Assembly (NCBI GenBank): GCA_016927965.1
Contig: JAFGLP010000125.1
Span: 1-10,772 of the forward strand
Source: Dehalococcoidia bacterium
GTDB taxonomy: Bacteria; Chloroflexota; Dehalococcoidia; GIF9; UBA5629
Direction: 5' to 3'
DNA length: 10,772 nucleotides
The notes beneath the pieces are model-generated. The model was given only the letters and a program-made list of their open reading frames with translations. It was not told where the DNA came from and did not search any database. Below, in pieces: positions 1 through 6,314 of the stretch; within the stretch, counting starts at the first letter, position 1, and the number at the start of each line of letters is the position of its first letter. The position numbers were made by a program, and so were the translations under genes.

Positions 1-785
1 TTACCACTTTGCCCCCGGCTGCAAGCACCACTGCACCTCCTGTTACTGAAACGGAAGTGGAACCTGCCACAACTGCTCCTCATCCAACCACCACCTATGA
101 TCCTTACAGTTATTACCGTGGCTATTTGCTGGAAGGATATCCGGAGGATATCTGGCCGCTTTATGAAAGCGTCGGGATAGAAAGCTGTACTCTTGATGTT
201 CAATATCCGGCATACAACAACTTCTTTAATGATTACACGGTTAACTACTCCGTCGTCTATAAATCCGAAGCAGAAAGAGATGATATTGTCGAATACTACC
301 TTTCCCTTCTGCCGGAACCGCAGGAAAGCGGCTGGTATGATGCCATCGGAATCTTGGAAGGTTACGAGGTATCAGTCCGCGTGGATGACGGCAGGTCGCC
401 TGCAGATGTATATATTGCTGTCACACCACCTGATAATCCCCCCATAACCAGCAACCCTCTCCTGGAAGATTTTCCCAGAGAGCTGTTCCCCCTCTACGAA
501 TTGAATGAAATATGGGCTGAAATCTTCAATGTAAACTCAAACCCTCCAAGCGGCCAGCAGTTTGCCGAGTTTTATTTTTCCCACTCCGGAACCAGGAATG
601 AAGCCCTCGAATTCTACCGGGACCTGTTTGGAGATGCCGAAGGATACGAAGAAGCGACGGTCGATGAATGGAAGGGAGAGCAGACAACGCTGCGAGGGTA
701 CATGCATGATTATCATTTTACAATCGTGGTAGGCATCTGGGGTGATGGCCAAATCATCCAGGTCAGGCTCATGCAGCCGCTGTAA
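1..785 (+). CDS. Exported or surface protein with two internal repeats, 5'-truncated by the window edge
   Basis: The reading frame is open to the left edge (first full codon at base 3), so the N-terminus, and any signal peptide or other domain, lies outside the window. Counting from the TTG codon at base 9, residues 1-30 are a Thr/Pro/Ala-rich linker of the kind that follows a signal peptide or membrane anchor. The rest appears to be two diverged copies of a domain of about 100 residues. Copy 1 is about 41-140 and copy 2 about 151-256; both open with a similar block (GYPEDIWPLYE and DFPRELFPLYE), continue with a helix containing an acidic/EYY or EFY segment, and end in beta strands. I do not recognise the family, and no catalytic motif is visible. 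The gene ends just before a strong terminator, so it is the last gene of its transcript. The coding call is secure; the function is unknown. Confidence 0.85.
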   Translation, partial: TTLPPAASTTAPPVTETEVEPATTAPHPTTTYDPYSYYRGYLLEGYPEDIWPLYESVGIESCTLDVQYPAYNNFFNDYTVNYSVVYKSEAERDDIVEYYLSLLPEPQESGWYDAIGILEGYEVSVRVDDGRSPADVYIAVTPPDNPPITSNPLLEDFPRELFPLYELNEIWAEIFNVNSNPPSGQQFAEFYFSHSGTRNEALEFYRDLFGDAEGYEEATVDEWKGEQTTLRGYMHDYHFTIVVGIWGDGQIIQVRLMQPL

Positions 786-819
786 CAGACAAGGACCGGC
801 GTACTCACATATTTTGTTA

Positions 820-859
820 ATACGGGTAATGCGTTACGCATCACCCGTATACGTTTTTT
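820..859 (+). terminator. Rho-independent terminator of the first gene
   Basis: Arms 820-833 and 837-850 form a 14-bp stem with a single A-C mismatch and a TTA loop. Six T residues follow at 854-859. It begins 35 bases after the stop codon of the upstream gene and has everything expected of an intrinsic terminator on this strand. Confidence 0.9.
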
Positions 860-973
860 CCAGGACCCCGGTTACTACATACGCTTTGTACCGTAAGCCT
901 CTTTGAAATGAAATAAAAATTATACGAATTTCAATTAAATTTTAGGACTTTGCAATACGCCTCGAAGGATAAT

Positions 974-1003
974 AACCTGCCGGGTGAAACCTGGCAACAG
1001 GTT
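974..1003 (+). promoter_or_regulatory. Hairpin in the leader of the BP74-domain lipoprotein gene
   Basis: AACCTG (974-979) pairs with CAGGTT (998-1003), and CCGGGT (980-985) pairs with ACCTGG (989-994) around a GAA loop, leaving a CAA bulge on the 3' side. This makes 12 base pairs including one G-U. No T-tract follows, so it is not a terminator. It sits 40 bases before the start codon at 1044 and could be an mRNA-stability or regulatory element. I do not recognise it as a known riboswitch. Confidence 0.4.
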
Positions 1004-1043
1004 GTCGTGCGGTTTAATAAATTCTTAATACCAGGGGTGTGAC

Positions 1044-1880
1044 ATGGAATGCACAGGTCATATTAGTGCAATATTTTCATCATTCGACCGGAAAACAAGC
1101 ATCAAACGGCTGACATTAATTTTGTTGAATATTGCCGTTTTGGCTTCATCTTCAATGGTCGGAGGGTGCAATGTTCAACAGGATATGTTGACGGTAGACA
1201 GAGGGCAGGAATTCAAGCTGGCTGTTGGACAGACTGCCTTGATAGCCGGTGAACAGTTCGACATCAAATTTGCTGAAGTAATTACCGACAGCCGTTGTCC
1301 GGCTAATGCAATATGTATCTGGCAGGGTGAAGTGACCTGCCTGGTTGAAATAACCGTTGGTGATGCCGTTTTTCAAAAGGTTCTGCTGCAGTCAGGACAA
1401 TCTGCGGGTTATTCAATGTCAGATTTCAGGGATTACCAGCTCACTTTCAGGGTTGAACCCTATCCTTTAAGCGACACCCCGATAGATAGAGACGAATACA
1501 GGTTGAGCCTGGTAATAGATACAATAGAACCCCTCACCGGAGGCATACTTGTTACTTTCGAAGTAGTAAATGAAAGATATTCAATTTTTGTTACCAACGA
1601 AAGTGCAATCCAGCAAATATTTGCCGTTGAACGGGGAGAGAGCAACGCCGGAATACCCAGCGGGCGGATTATCGATGGGCCGGTATTTTACAATCAGCCC
1701 TGGAGCTGGCATATAGATCCTGAAGACATTCAAATGGCGGAACTTACAATTGAATTGTGCGACGGCACCCCTTCGATGGTTGAGGAGAACCTTGATTACT
1801 GGTTAGAAAGCGTTGGCCGGTTTTGCCCGTGGTCGGCAAGCATTGTGGAAATTCAAGATTTCAGAAATAATGGAGAATGA
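1044..1880 (+). CDS. Lipoprotein with 'DSRCP..CIW' module and BP74-like C-terminal domain
   Basis: This 278-residue protein has a basic stretch (K21, R22), a hydrophobic segment (about 23-40) and a relaxed lipobox V-G-G-C with Cys42, so it is probably a membrane-anchored lipoprotein on the outer face of the cytoplasmic membrane. Residues 45-165 hold a beta-rich module with D82-S-R-C-P86 and C91-I-W, a pair of motifs seen in many uncharacterised bacterial lipoproteins. Residues about 168-271 match my memory of the BP74-type domain: GRI near 207, PWSWHIDP at 219-226, IELCDG at 236-241 and GRFCPWS at 258-264. BP74 was named from a Dictyostelium protein; its bacterial role is not known to me. The ATG at 1044 follows AGGGGTG at a workable distance. 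Five or more cysteines in the mature part would allow disulfides. It stands alone after a terminator and converges with the next gene. Confidence 0.85.
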   Translation: MECTGHISAIFSSFDRKTSIKRLTLILLNIAVLASSSMVGGCNVQQDMLTVDRGQEFKLAVGQTALIAGEQFDIKFAEVITDSRCPANAICIWQGEVTCLVEITVGDAVFQKVLLQSGQSAGYSMSDFRDYQLTFRVEPYPLSDTPIDRDEYRLSLVIDTIEPLTGGILVTFEVVNERYSIFVTNESAIQQIFAVERGESNAGIPSGRIIDGPVFYNQPWSWHIDPEDIQMAELTIELCDGTPSMVEENLDYWLESVGRFCPWSASIVEIQDFRNNGE

Positions 1881-1925
1881 TCAGAGATGGCGGATAGAGC
1901 ATCATTTATCTTAGAATAATTGGAT

Positions 1926-1938
1926 CAAACCTGGTTTG
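1926..1938. repeat. 13-bp palindrome between two convergent genes
   Basis: CAAACC-T-GGTTTG is perfectly palindromic in the 80-bp gap between the convergent lipoprotein and receiver genes. The single-base loop makes a full hairpin impossible, and no T-run follows on either strand. It may be a weak bidirectional end signal or nothing. Confidence 0.25.
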
Positions 1939-1960
1939 TCACCGTGCAACGGTTCCTTAT

Positions 1961-2392
1961 CTAATTCCTGCACTGTCCCGGCGATGAGGCATGACCCCGA
2001 GCGTGGATGAATTGCTGTTTGCTCCGCGGTTTATTCTTTCTCCTCAGCAATCCCCGTACCCTGGCCGCAAATTCCAGGAGCCTTAAGGGCTTTACCATGT
2101 ATCCATCAGCTCCCAGGTTAAAAGCTCTTACTATATCATCGACATCCGATGAATAAGATAAAATCATTACAGGAACAGGTGATATTTCCCTGATTTTTAT
2201 TAACAGGCCAAAAGATGTTTCATCATTCCATTTGAATCCTATAATTACTAAATCCGGTTTTTGCTGTAGTACGGTTTCAGCGCTGGTAAAGGATGATTCG
2301 GCTATTATTCTTGCTTCCGGCAGGCAAATGTTTAATACCTGTTGTATCTCATCTACTGTATAACAATCCCTTTCTATAACTGCGATATTCAT
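1961..2392 (-). CDS. Stand-alone receiver-domain protein lacking the phosphoacceptor Asp
   Basis: The start is set at the ATG at 2392 because AGGAG lies seven bases upstream; the upstream ATG at 2467 has no RBS and would add 25 unrelated residues. The 143-residue product has the CheY-like pattern: acidic E7 and D9 after strand 1, PDLVII (46-51), PVMILS (73-79), and GADGYMVKP with the conserved Lys101. The position that should hold the phosphorylated Asp, directly after PDLVII, is Gly52. After helix 5 (ends near RR118) there is only a basic tail of about 25 residues, with no DNA-binding or enzymatic output domain, and the 80 bases before the next gene leave no room for one. It is therefore probably a phosphorylation-independent pseudo-receiver acting through protein contacts, or a decaying response regulator. 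The family call is firm; the role is open. Confidence 0.85.
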   Translation of the reverse strand: MNIAVIERDCYTVDEIQQVLNICLPEARIIAESSFTSAETVLQQKPDLVIIGFKWNDETSFGLLIKIREISPVPVMILSYSSDVDDIVRAFNLGADGYMVKPLRLLEFAARVRGLLRRKNKPRSKQQFIHARGHASSPGQCRN

Positions 2393-2417
2393 TTGTAAAC
2401 TCCTGTTTCTTGTCAGA

Positions 2418-2445
2418 CTTGTATTATTCATTTGTATGTTGTCAG
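2418..2445 (-). promoter_or_regulatory. Possible sigma70 promoter of the pseudo-receiver gene
   Basis: Read on the minus strand, CTGACA (2440-2445) and TACAAG (2418-2423) are separated by 16 bases and lie about 26 bases before the start codon. The -35 matches 5 of 6 consensus bases and the -10 matches 4 of 6. The rest of the 2393-2551 gap is AT-rich and contains an imperfect palindrome around 2482-2498, but no gene. The match is modest. Confidence 0.25.
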
Positions 2446-2551
2446 GTAAGTTTAATCTTGAGAACATCGATTAGTAATAAAATATTTCTGGAAAATATAA
2501 CAAAATTATCACAACTTACGACGGCAGAACCTGACGTAAATGCTCGAAGGA

Positions 2552-3227
2552 TCATGACGGAAACCCCGCATTAATATTGGATTCAAAGTGGTTTACAAAC
2601 CAATCGATAGCCAGTTCGGCAACCTGCTCGAGCGCACCCGGTTCTTCAAATAAATGTGTTGCTCCGGGAATAAGCACCAGTTTCTTTTCGGTGTTCAGAT
2701 TTTCAAGAGCCTTTTTGTTAAATCCGATAACCTGATGATCCATGCCGCCCACAATTAACAATGTAGGTGCTTTCACAAGCGGCAAACTCGCTTCTACCAG
2801 GTCAGGTCTGCCCCCGCGTGATACGATTGCTGCAATAGTATCCGGTCTTTCCACGGCTGCTAACATGGCCGCGGCAGCTCCGGTGCTGGCTCCAAAATAG
2901 CCAATTGAAAGCTGGCGGGTATCCTCATCTTTGTCGAGCCAGTCCGTGACCGCTATAAGCCTGCGGGCGAGAAAGCTTATATCTCAATTCTGCCGTAATC
3001 CGATCTTGGGCTTCTTCTTCAACAGTAAGAAGGTCAAAAAGCAGGGTAGACAGCCCGGCTTTGTTTAACTTTGAGGCTACATAACGGTTTCTGGGGCTAA
3101 GGCGGCTGCTTCCGCTGCCATGAACAAAAACCACAACCCCCCTGGCTTTCAAAAGCGTATTAAAATTGCCATGGAGGCTAATACTCCCCTGTGAAACCTG
3201 TAATTGAACTTCCCTGTTTTTTATCAC
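2552..3227 (-). pseudogene. Alpha/beta hydrolase (dienelactone-hydrolase type), frameshifted
   Basis: A hydrolase gene is split over two frames. The first part, from a GTG at 3227, gives the N-terminal strands and the oxyanion-loop motif VFVHGSGSS. It loses frame near 2977-2985 and stops soon after. In the next frame, translation resumes as ISFLARRLIAVTDWLDKDED and continues to the stop at 2552-2554. That part carries the nucleophile elbow G-A-S-T-G (Ser codon 2885-2887), the acid Asp in IVGGMDHQ, and the His in GATHLFEEP, so the whole catalytic triad survives. The segment is 676 bases, one more than a multiple of three. Losing one copy of a tandem GATAT (5 bases) in GAGATAT-AAGC would explain it and would restore 226 codons. 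The GTG is only 6 bases after the stop of the phosphoribosyltransferase gene, so the two are co-transcribed. It could instead be a sequencing or assembly error. Confidence 0.8.
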
Positions 3228-3233
3228 TGGATA

Positions 3234-3920
3234 CTATTCCGCCAGCTGATGGTGAGTTTTATACCTGCGCATAATCTCTATCACTTCGTCGTCTTCTACG
3301 GGATCAAAATGAATATAAAATTGGCCTACAGCCCTGAACTGAAAGGGCGCTCGCAGACAAACCACTTCTTCTGTATAACCGGCAAGCTGGACTATTGTAT
3401 CCTTCGGCCCTACGGGGAAAGCTGCAATTAATTTTTCTGGTTTTTCAAGTCGGACTTCCTGCAGTGCGGCTTGCGTAGTGGCGCCGGTGGCCAAACCATC
3501 ATCAGTCACAATTACTATACTGCCGGCAAGGGATATTTTTGGATTGCCCTGTCGGTAGAGTGTTGCACGGCGTTGAATTTCGGCCAACTGAAATGCTTTC
3601 TCGCGCTGTATATACGCTCCTGAAATATCCAGTTCACGGATCAGATGTTCATTAAGAAACAGGTTGCCGGTTTCGGTTATTGAACCGATTGCCAGCTCCG
3701 GGTATCCGGGAGCCCCCAGTTTATGAGCAAGGACTATATCCATATCAGCATGCAGCGCCTTAGCTATCTCATGAGCTATTACGACGCCTCCCCGGGGAAT
3801 ACCCAGGACAACGGCATTTTGGTCACGATATTTATCCAGCGCAAAAGCCAGAAGTTTTCCCGCTTCGTTTCTGTCTTTAAAAGCCTCACCACTACGAGAA
3901 ATAATCCGTAGCTGACTCAT
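3234..3920 (-). CDS. Phosphoribosyltransferase-family protein
   Basis: This 228-residue type I PRTase-fold protein has the PRPP-binding signature VIVTDDGLATGAT at 136-148, with the two adjacent acidic residues D140 and D141. It also has an N-terminal PRGG block (42-45), and K67 in LAHKLGAPGYPELAIGS, typical of the stand-alone phosphoribosyltransferase family found beside or fused to alpha/beta hydrolases. The substrate is not predictable from sequence. The ATG at 3920 is preceded by AAGGAGG at five bases, an excellent RBS. The broken hydrolase follows after 6 bases. As I recall, mycobacterial Rv0571c carries PRT and dienelactone-hydrolase domains in one chain and is hypoxia-induced; here the two halves are separate genes. 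A stress-related role is inferred from that parallel only. Confidence 0.88.
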   Translation of the reverse strand: MSQLRIISRSGEAFKDRNEAGKLLAFALDKYRDQNAVVLGIPRGGVVIAHEIAKALHADMDIVLAHKLGAPGYPELAIGSITETGNLFLNEHLIRELDISGAYIQREKAFQLAEIQRRATLYRQGNPKISLAGSIVIVTDDGLATGATTQAALQEVRLEKPEKLIAAFPVGPKDTIVQLAGYTEEVVCLRAPFQFRAVGQFYIHFDPVEDDEVIEIMRRYKTHHQLAE

Positions 3921-3984
3921 TAGAGCCTCCTTGCCTGTAAAAATAGTTCTTGGTTCGGGTTTCGTTTTGATTAAGTGCCATTTA

Positions 3985-4113
3985 TCATTCCGATACCAGA
4001 GTATAAATACCCCCCTGGCGTGACAGAATATACAGATTGCCCTCGCGGTCTTGCCCGAAAGAAGTGATGTTCAATCCGGATTCGACTAACAGTGTGTTTT
4101 CTCCTGTACCTGT
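3985..4113 (-). pseudogene. C-terminal remnant of a PQQ-type sugar dehydrogenase or beta-propeller protein
   Basis: The last 40 or so codons before the stop at 3985-3987 encode ENTLLVESGLNITSFGQD followed by a GNLYIL..GGIYTLV strand pair. This looks like the closing blade of a glucose/sorbosone (PQQ-dependent) dehydrogenase, which typically ends in a '(L)LL..GL.ISSFGED..GELY..D..G.IYRL' pattern. No RBS or other part of the propeller precedes it: the open frame runs into the end of the membrane-protein gene with unrelated residues. It is best read as the leftover 3' end of a deleted gene. The family name is from pattern memory on a short segment. Confidence 0.5.
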
Positions 4114-4121
4114 CAGCGTTG

Positions 4122-4484
4122 TTAAAGATTTCTGATAGTTGTCGCAATGCTGAGAAGTATGAGAACCACCGTAATGACGATTCCGGCCCAAAGTGTAATA
4201 TCAGTTACGTTCAGAACAGCAATGAGTGTCAACGCCAGTATGGCGATAAACGGCAGAATTCTATTGGCAATCAAAACAGGGTAGTACCTGTTCAGCACAA
4301 AAAGCAATATTCCGGCTACCAGGAAAGCGGCATCGGCGATCAGTATTCCCAGAAGTGCCAGAGGGTCATCACCGCCCAGCACCCGCAGAAGTGTTTCCAA
4401 TATGATAGCAAGCCATACGATAAAAAAGACGTTAATGGCTATGAAAACAACCGGTTTCCAGTCTTTTATTGCAGTACCAGGCAT
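4122..4484 (-). CDS. Small four-helix integral membrane protein, function unknown
   Basis: The product is 120 residues and almost entirely hydrophobic. Four likely membrane helices lie near 12-36, 41-64, 76-93 and 96-117, separated by short loops (LGGDDP at 37-42; NRYYP near 65-69). There are no catalytic or metal-binding motifs. The ATG at 4484 follows AAGGAGG at five bases, so the gene is clearly translated. A TATTATATT stretch just upstream of the RBS could hold a -10 element, but no convincing -35 is present. It lies between the PRC-barrel gene and the phosphoribosyltransferase gene on the same strand and ends next to the dehydrogenase remnant, which suggests that a deletion joined them. 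I do not recognise the family. Confidence 0.82.
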   Translation of the reverse strand: MPGTAIKDWKPVVFIAINVFFIVWLAIILETLLRVLGGDDPLALLGILIADAAFLVAGILLFVLNRYYPVLIANRILPFIAILALTLIAVLNVTDITLWAGIVITVVLILLSIATTIRNL

Positions 4485-4511
4485 CTTTGCCTCCTTATAA
4501 TATAATAGATA

Positions 4512-4525
4512 GCCGGATTTCCGGC
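4512..4525. repeat. Short GC-rich inverted repeat upstream of the membrane-protein gene
   Basis: GCCGGA (4512-4517) and TCCGGC (4520-4525) are perfect complements around two T residues. It lies about 30 bases before the start of the small membrane-protein gene and 65 bases from the large palindrome. A two-base loop weakens it as an RNA hairpin; it could be a protein-binding site. Confidence 0.3.
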
Positions 4526-4590
4526 GGATGACATTATCTATGTTGGGTTAAAATCGTGCCGGGTTGCATTGTATTAAATTCCGTTGTCTT

Positions 4591-4628
4591 GCGCAGGTAT
4601 CCGGTTCACGTGAACCGGATACCTGCGC
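4591..4628. repeat. 38-bp perfect palindrome
   Basis: Bases 4591-4609 (starting GCGCAGGTATCCGG) are the exact reverse complement of 4610-4628, with no spacer; the centre is CACGTG. It lies in the 182-bp gap between the PRC-barrel gene (stop at 4667) and the small membrane-protein gene (start at 4484). Transcribed, it would fold into a very stable hairpin of about 17 pairs. No U-run follows on either strand, so it is not a standard terminator. It may still act as an mRNA 3'-end stabiliser, a processing site or an operator for a dimeric protein. Confidence 0.85.
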
Positions 4629-4666
4629 CTCTAGTCTGACAAGAAATTATTCGGTAAATTTTAAGG

Positions 4667-5224
4667 TCAGGCTTCCCTTACCAGTCTCCAGACAGCGGCT
4701 TTGCCGCACGATTTTATCGGAGGGAAAACCTCCCCCTTGGATAACGGGATTTCATATTCGTTATCACTCGGCTGGCACTCGACCTTACATGATTTAGGAT
4801 CTGTATGAGCCAGGTACTCATAAATACCTGATTTTTCTACCCGTTGACCAGTGTTGAAGGTCTCACCCAAACGGTTTTCCCAATAAAGAGAGCAGCCGTA
4901 TTTCGCGTATACATCTTTGATCCATTCCGCTGAAACATCATTGGGCCATGTTTCTTTATCGATGCCCGGAGCTTCAACAACCGCTTCTTTAGGCACGTTT
5001 AGCAGGAATTTTTTATCCTTTGATCTCCAGGCAAGCCTCTCGAACGGGAAAGCCACCCACTTGTCAGTGAGTCCCAAAAAACCGCCGAAAGCCACAATTA
5101 CCAGGGTAATCCTGCCGGTGACCATATCAACCATAAAATTCTGTACCTGTCCGAGATCATCACCGTTTGCGTTTACTACATCGTAGTATTTGAGCCTGCT
5201 TGTTGGTATGAACCTTGTTTCCAT
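4667..5224 (-). CDS. PRC-barrel domain protein with a Cys-containing C-terminal module
   Basis: This 185-residue soluble protein begins with a PRC-barrel: residues about 6-80 read as short beta strands, with the diagnostic 'YYDVVNANGDDLGQVQNFMVD' and 'GRITLVIVAFGGF' blocks and WVAFPFERL. PRC-barrels are small scaffolding folds, known from photosynthetic reaction centres, RimM and many stress proteins. Residues about 125-183 form a second small module (GQRVEKSGIYEYL, then C146, C150, IPLSKGEVFPP at 159-169, C173, AVWRLV), resembling short domains that describe a folded beta unit with paired cysteines. Metal or disulfide binding by C146, C150 and C173 is possible but not shown. The ATG at 5224 follows AAGGAGG at five bases. 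It is 51 bases downstream of the DUF502 gene and likely in the same operon. Confidence 0.87.
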   Translation of the reverse strand: METRFIPTSRLKYYDVVNANGDDLGQVQNFMVDMVTGRITLVIVAFGGFLGLTDKWVAFPFERLAWRSKDKKFLLNVPKEAVVEAPGIDKETWPNDVSAEWIKDVYAKYGCSLYWENRLGETFNTGQRVEKSGIYEYLAHTDPKSCKVECQPSDNEYEIPLSKGEVFPPIKSCGKAAVWRLVREA

Positions 5225-5275
5225 AATAACCTCCTTAATGTTTATTCTATTAGTTATTACCTGACTTGTTGGAAC

Positions 5276-5962
5276 TCAAGCATTTGACATCTCCGGAAAA
5301 CCTTTCGAAATATCAGTAACATCACTACAAGATACCTTTCCGGCTGAAATAACGAGCTTCATAGCGTCACTGATAGACATTGAACTGTGAACTACATCTG
5401 ATTCATGCACAATTTGCAGAAAACCGTTGGTGGGATTAGGAACTGTAGGGATATAAACGTTAAGAATTTTCCCCCCGTCTCTATCCAGGGCTTCACTTGT
5501 AACAAGTCCAATCGTATAAATACCCTTACGCGGAAATTCTATAAATACTACCTCTAAGAATTTCCCGATACCCGCGGTGGTAAAGCTACTGATTATCTGC
5601 TTGGTACTGCCGTATATCATACCCAGAACAGGAAACTTGATAAAGCGTGCCTCAAGAAAATCCAGGACCTTACGATGCCCTATTTTGACTCCCAGGTAAC
5701 CAATCAGGACAAAAGATAATATTATCGTGGCAAAACCCAATCCCGGCATGGACCTGCCGAATACCCATGCGAAGGCAGGCGCTAGGACGCCATCAATTAG
5801 ATTAAAAGACCATAAAATTATCCAAACGGTCAATATCCAGGGTATAGTCATGACCATTCCGTGGATAAAATATTTAAAAATGCGACGCAGCAGATGGTAG
5901 TTGGAACGCACGTCGAATTTTATAGTGTTATTCTGAGAGTTTGTGTCCTGATTATCTTCCAC
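5276..5962 (-). CDS. DUF502-family membrane protein
   Basis: The 228-residue protein matches the DUF502 (COG2928) pattern. An N-terminal cytoplasmic stretch leads into helix 1 (about 35-56, 'GMVMTIPWILTVWIILWS'), then helix 2 (about 75-96, 'GLGFATIILSFVLIGYLG'). After these comes the conserved segment with ARFIKFPVLGMIYGSTKQI, FIEFPRKGIYTIGLVT and VYIPTVPNPTNGF. Family members are two-helix inner-membrane proteins of unknown biochemical function. The start is a GTG at 5962 with AAGGA six to seven bases upstream. It sits downstream of two YtxH genes and upstream of the PRC-barrel gene, all same-strand with short gaps, so an envelope or stress operon is likely. The family call is firm. Confidence 0.93.
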   Translation of the reverse strand: MEDNQDTNSQNNTIKFDVRSNYHLLRRIFKYFIHGMVMTIPWILTVWIILWSFNLIDGVLAPAFAWVFGRSMPGLGFATIILSFVLIGYLGVKIGHRKVLDFLEARFIKFPVLGMIYGSTKQIISSFTTAGIGKFLEVVFIEFPRKGIYTIGLVTSEALDRDGGKILNVYIPTVPNPTNGFLQIVHESDVVHSSMSISDAMKLVISAGKVSCSDVTDISKGFPEMSNA

Positions 5963-6049
5963 GTCTTTCCTTCATAAACATTCGCAATTGTACTGTTTAA
6001 TTCAAGTTTTTTAACCAGCACAACTCAAGTAAAATCCGAAACGCCAGTG

Positions 6050-6283
6050 CTACTGCTGTTTGTGCATTTTTGCCTTGGCTTCTTTAATGATATTTTCAGC
6101 CTTTTCCCTGGCTTCCTCAACGATTTTTTCTGCTTTGAGCGTGGCATCATGGACTTTTTCGCTGATAATTACCCGGGTTTCTTTTCCTGAATGAGGTGCA
6201 TACAGAATGCCGATGGAAGCGCCAATGACTGCTCCCAACAGTAATCCTGCACCAAAGCCTTCTGCACTTTCTTTGTTTAACAT
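6050..6283 (-). CDS. YtxH-domain protein, copy 2
   Basis: This 77-residue protein has a glycine-rich membrane helix (about 8-28, GFGAGLLLGAVIGASIGIL), the YtxH hallmark LYAPHSGKETR (27-37), and a long charged amphipathic helix rich in Lys, Glu and Ala up to the end. YtxH proteins of Bacillus are general-stress proteins of unknown mechanism. The ATG at 6283 has AAAGGAGG upstream. It is a clear paralogue of the gene 31 bases upstream, sharing the LYAPH.GKETR core and the helix-plus-coiled-tail plan. Confidence 0.92.
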   Translation of the reverse strand: MLNKESAEGFGAGLLLGAVIGASIGILYAPHSGKETRVIISEKVHDATLKAEKIVEEAREKAENIIKEAKAKMHKQQ

Positions 6284-6314
6284 AGTTAAACCTCCTTTAA
6301 AATATTAACGGTTA

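Noticed and set aside
903..934. AT-rich inverted repeat TTGAAAT...ATTTCAA
   Set aside because: Seven weak pairs around an 18-base loop in AT-rich DNA; not convincing as an operator or hairpin.
961..970. CTCGAAGGAT occurring again at 2543-2552
   Set aside because: Ten bases are shared, but the flanking similarity is weak; expected by chance often enough in a window this size, given shared composition.
2393..2467. Longer N-terminus for the receiver protein
   Set aside because: The ATG at 2467 lacks an RBS, and the extra residues do not belong to a receiver domain; the ATG at 2392 has AGGAG correctly spaced.
4092..4505. Plus-strand open frame of 137 codons
   Set aside because: It lies opposite the membrane-protein gene, has a low-complexity polar composition (Gln, Tyr, Asn) and no RBS; the minus-strand gene has hydrophobic periodicity and AAGGAGG.
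4591..4628. Intrinsic terminator of the PRC-barrel gene
   Set aside because: The stem is strong, but neither strand has the run of T residues needed; kept as a palindrome of unknown role.
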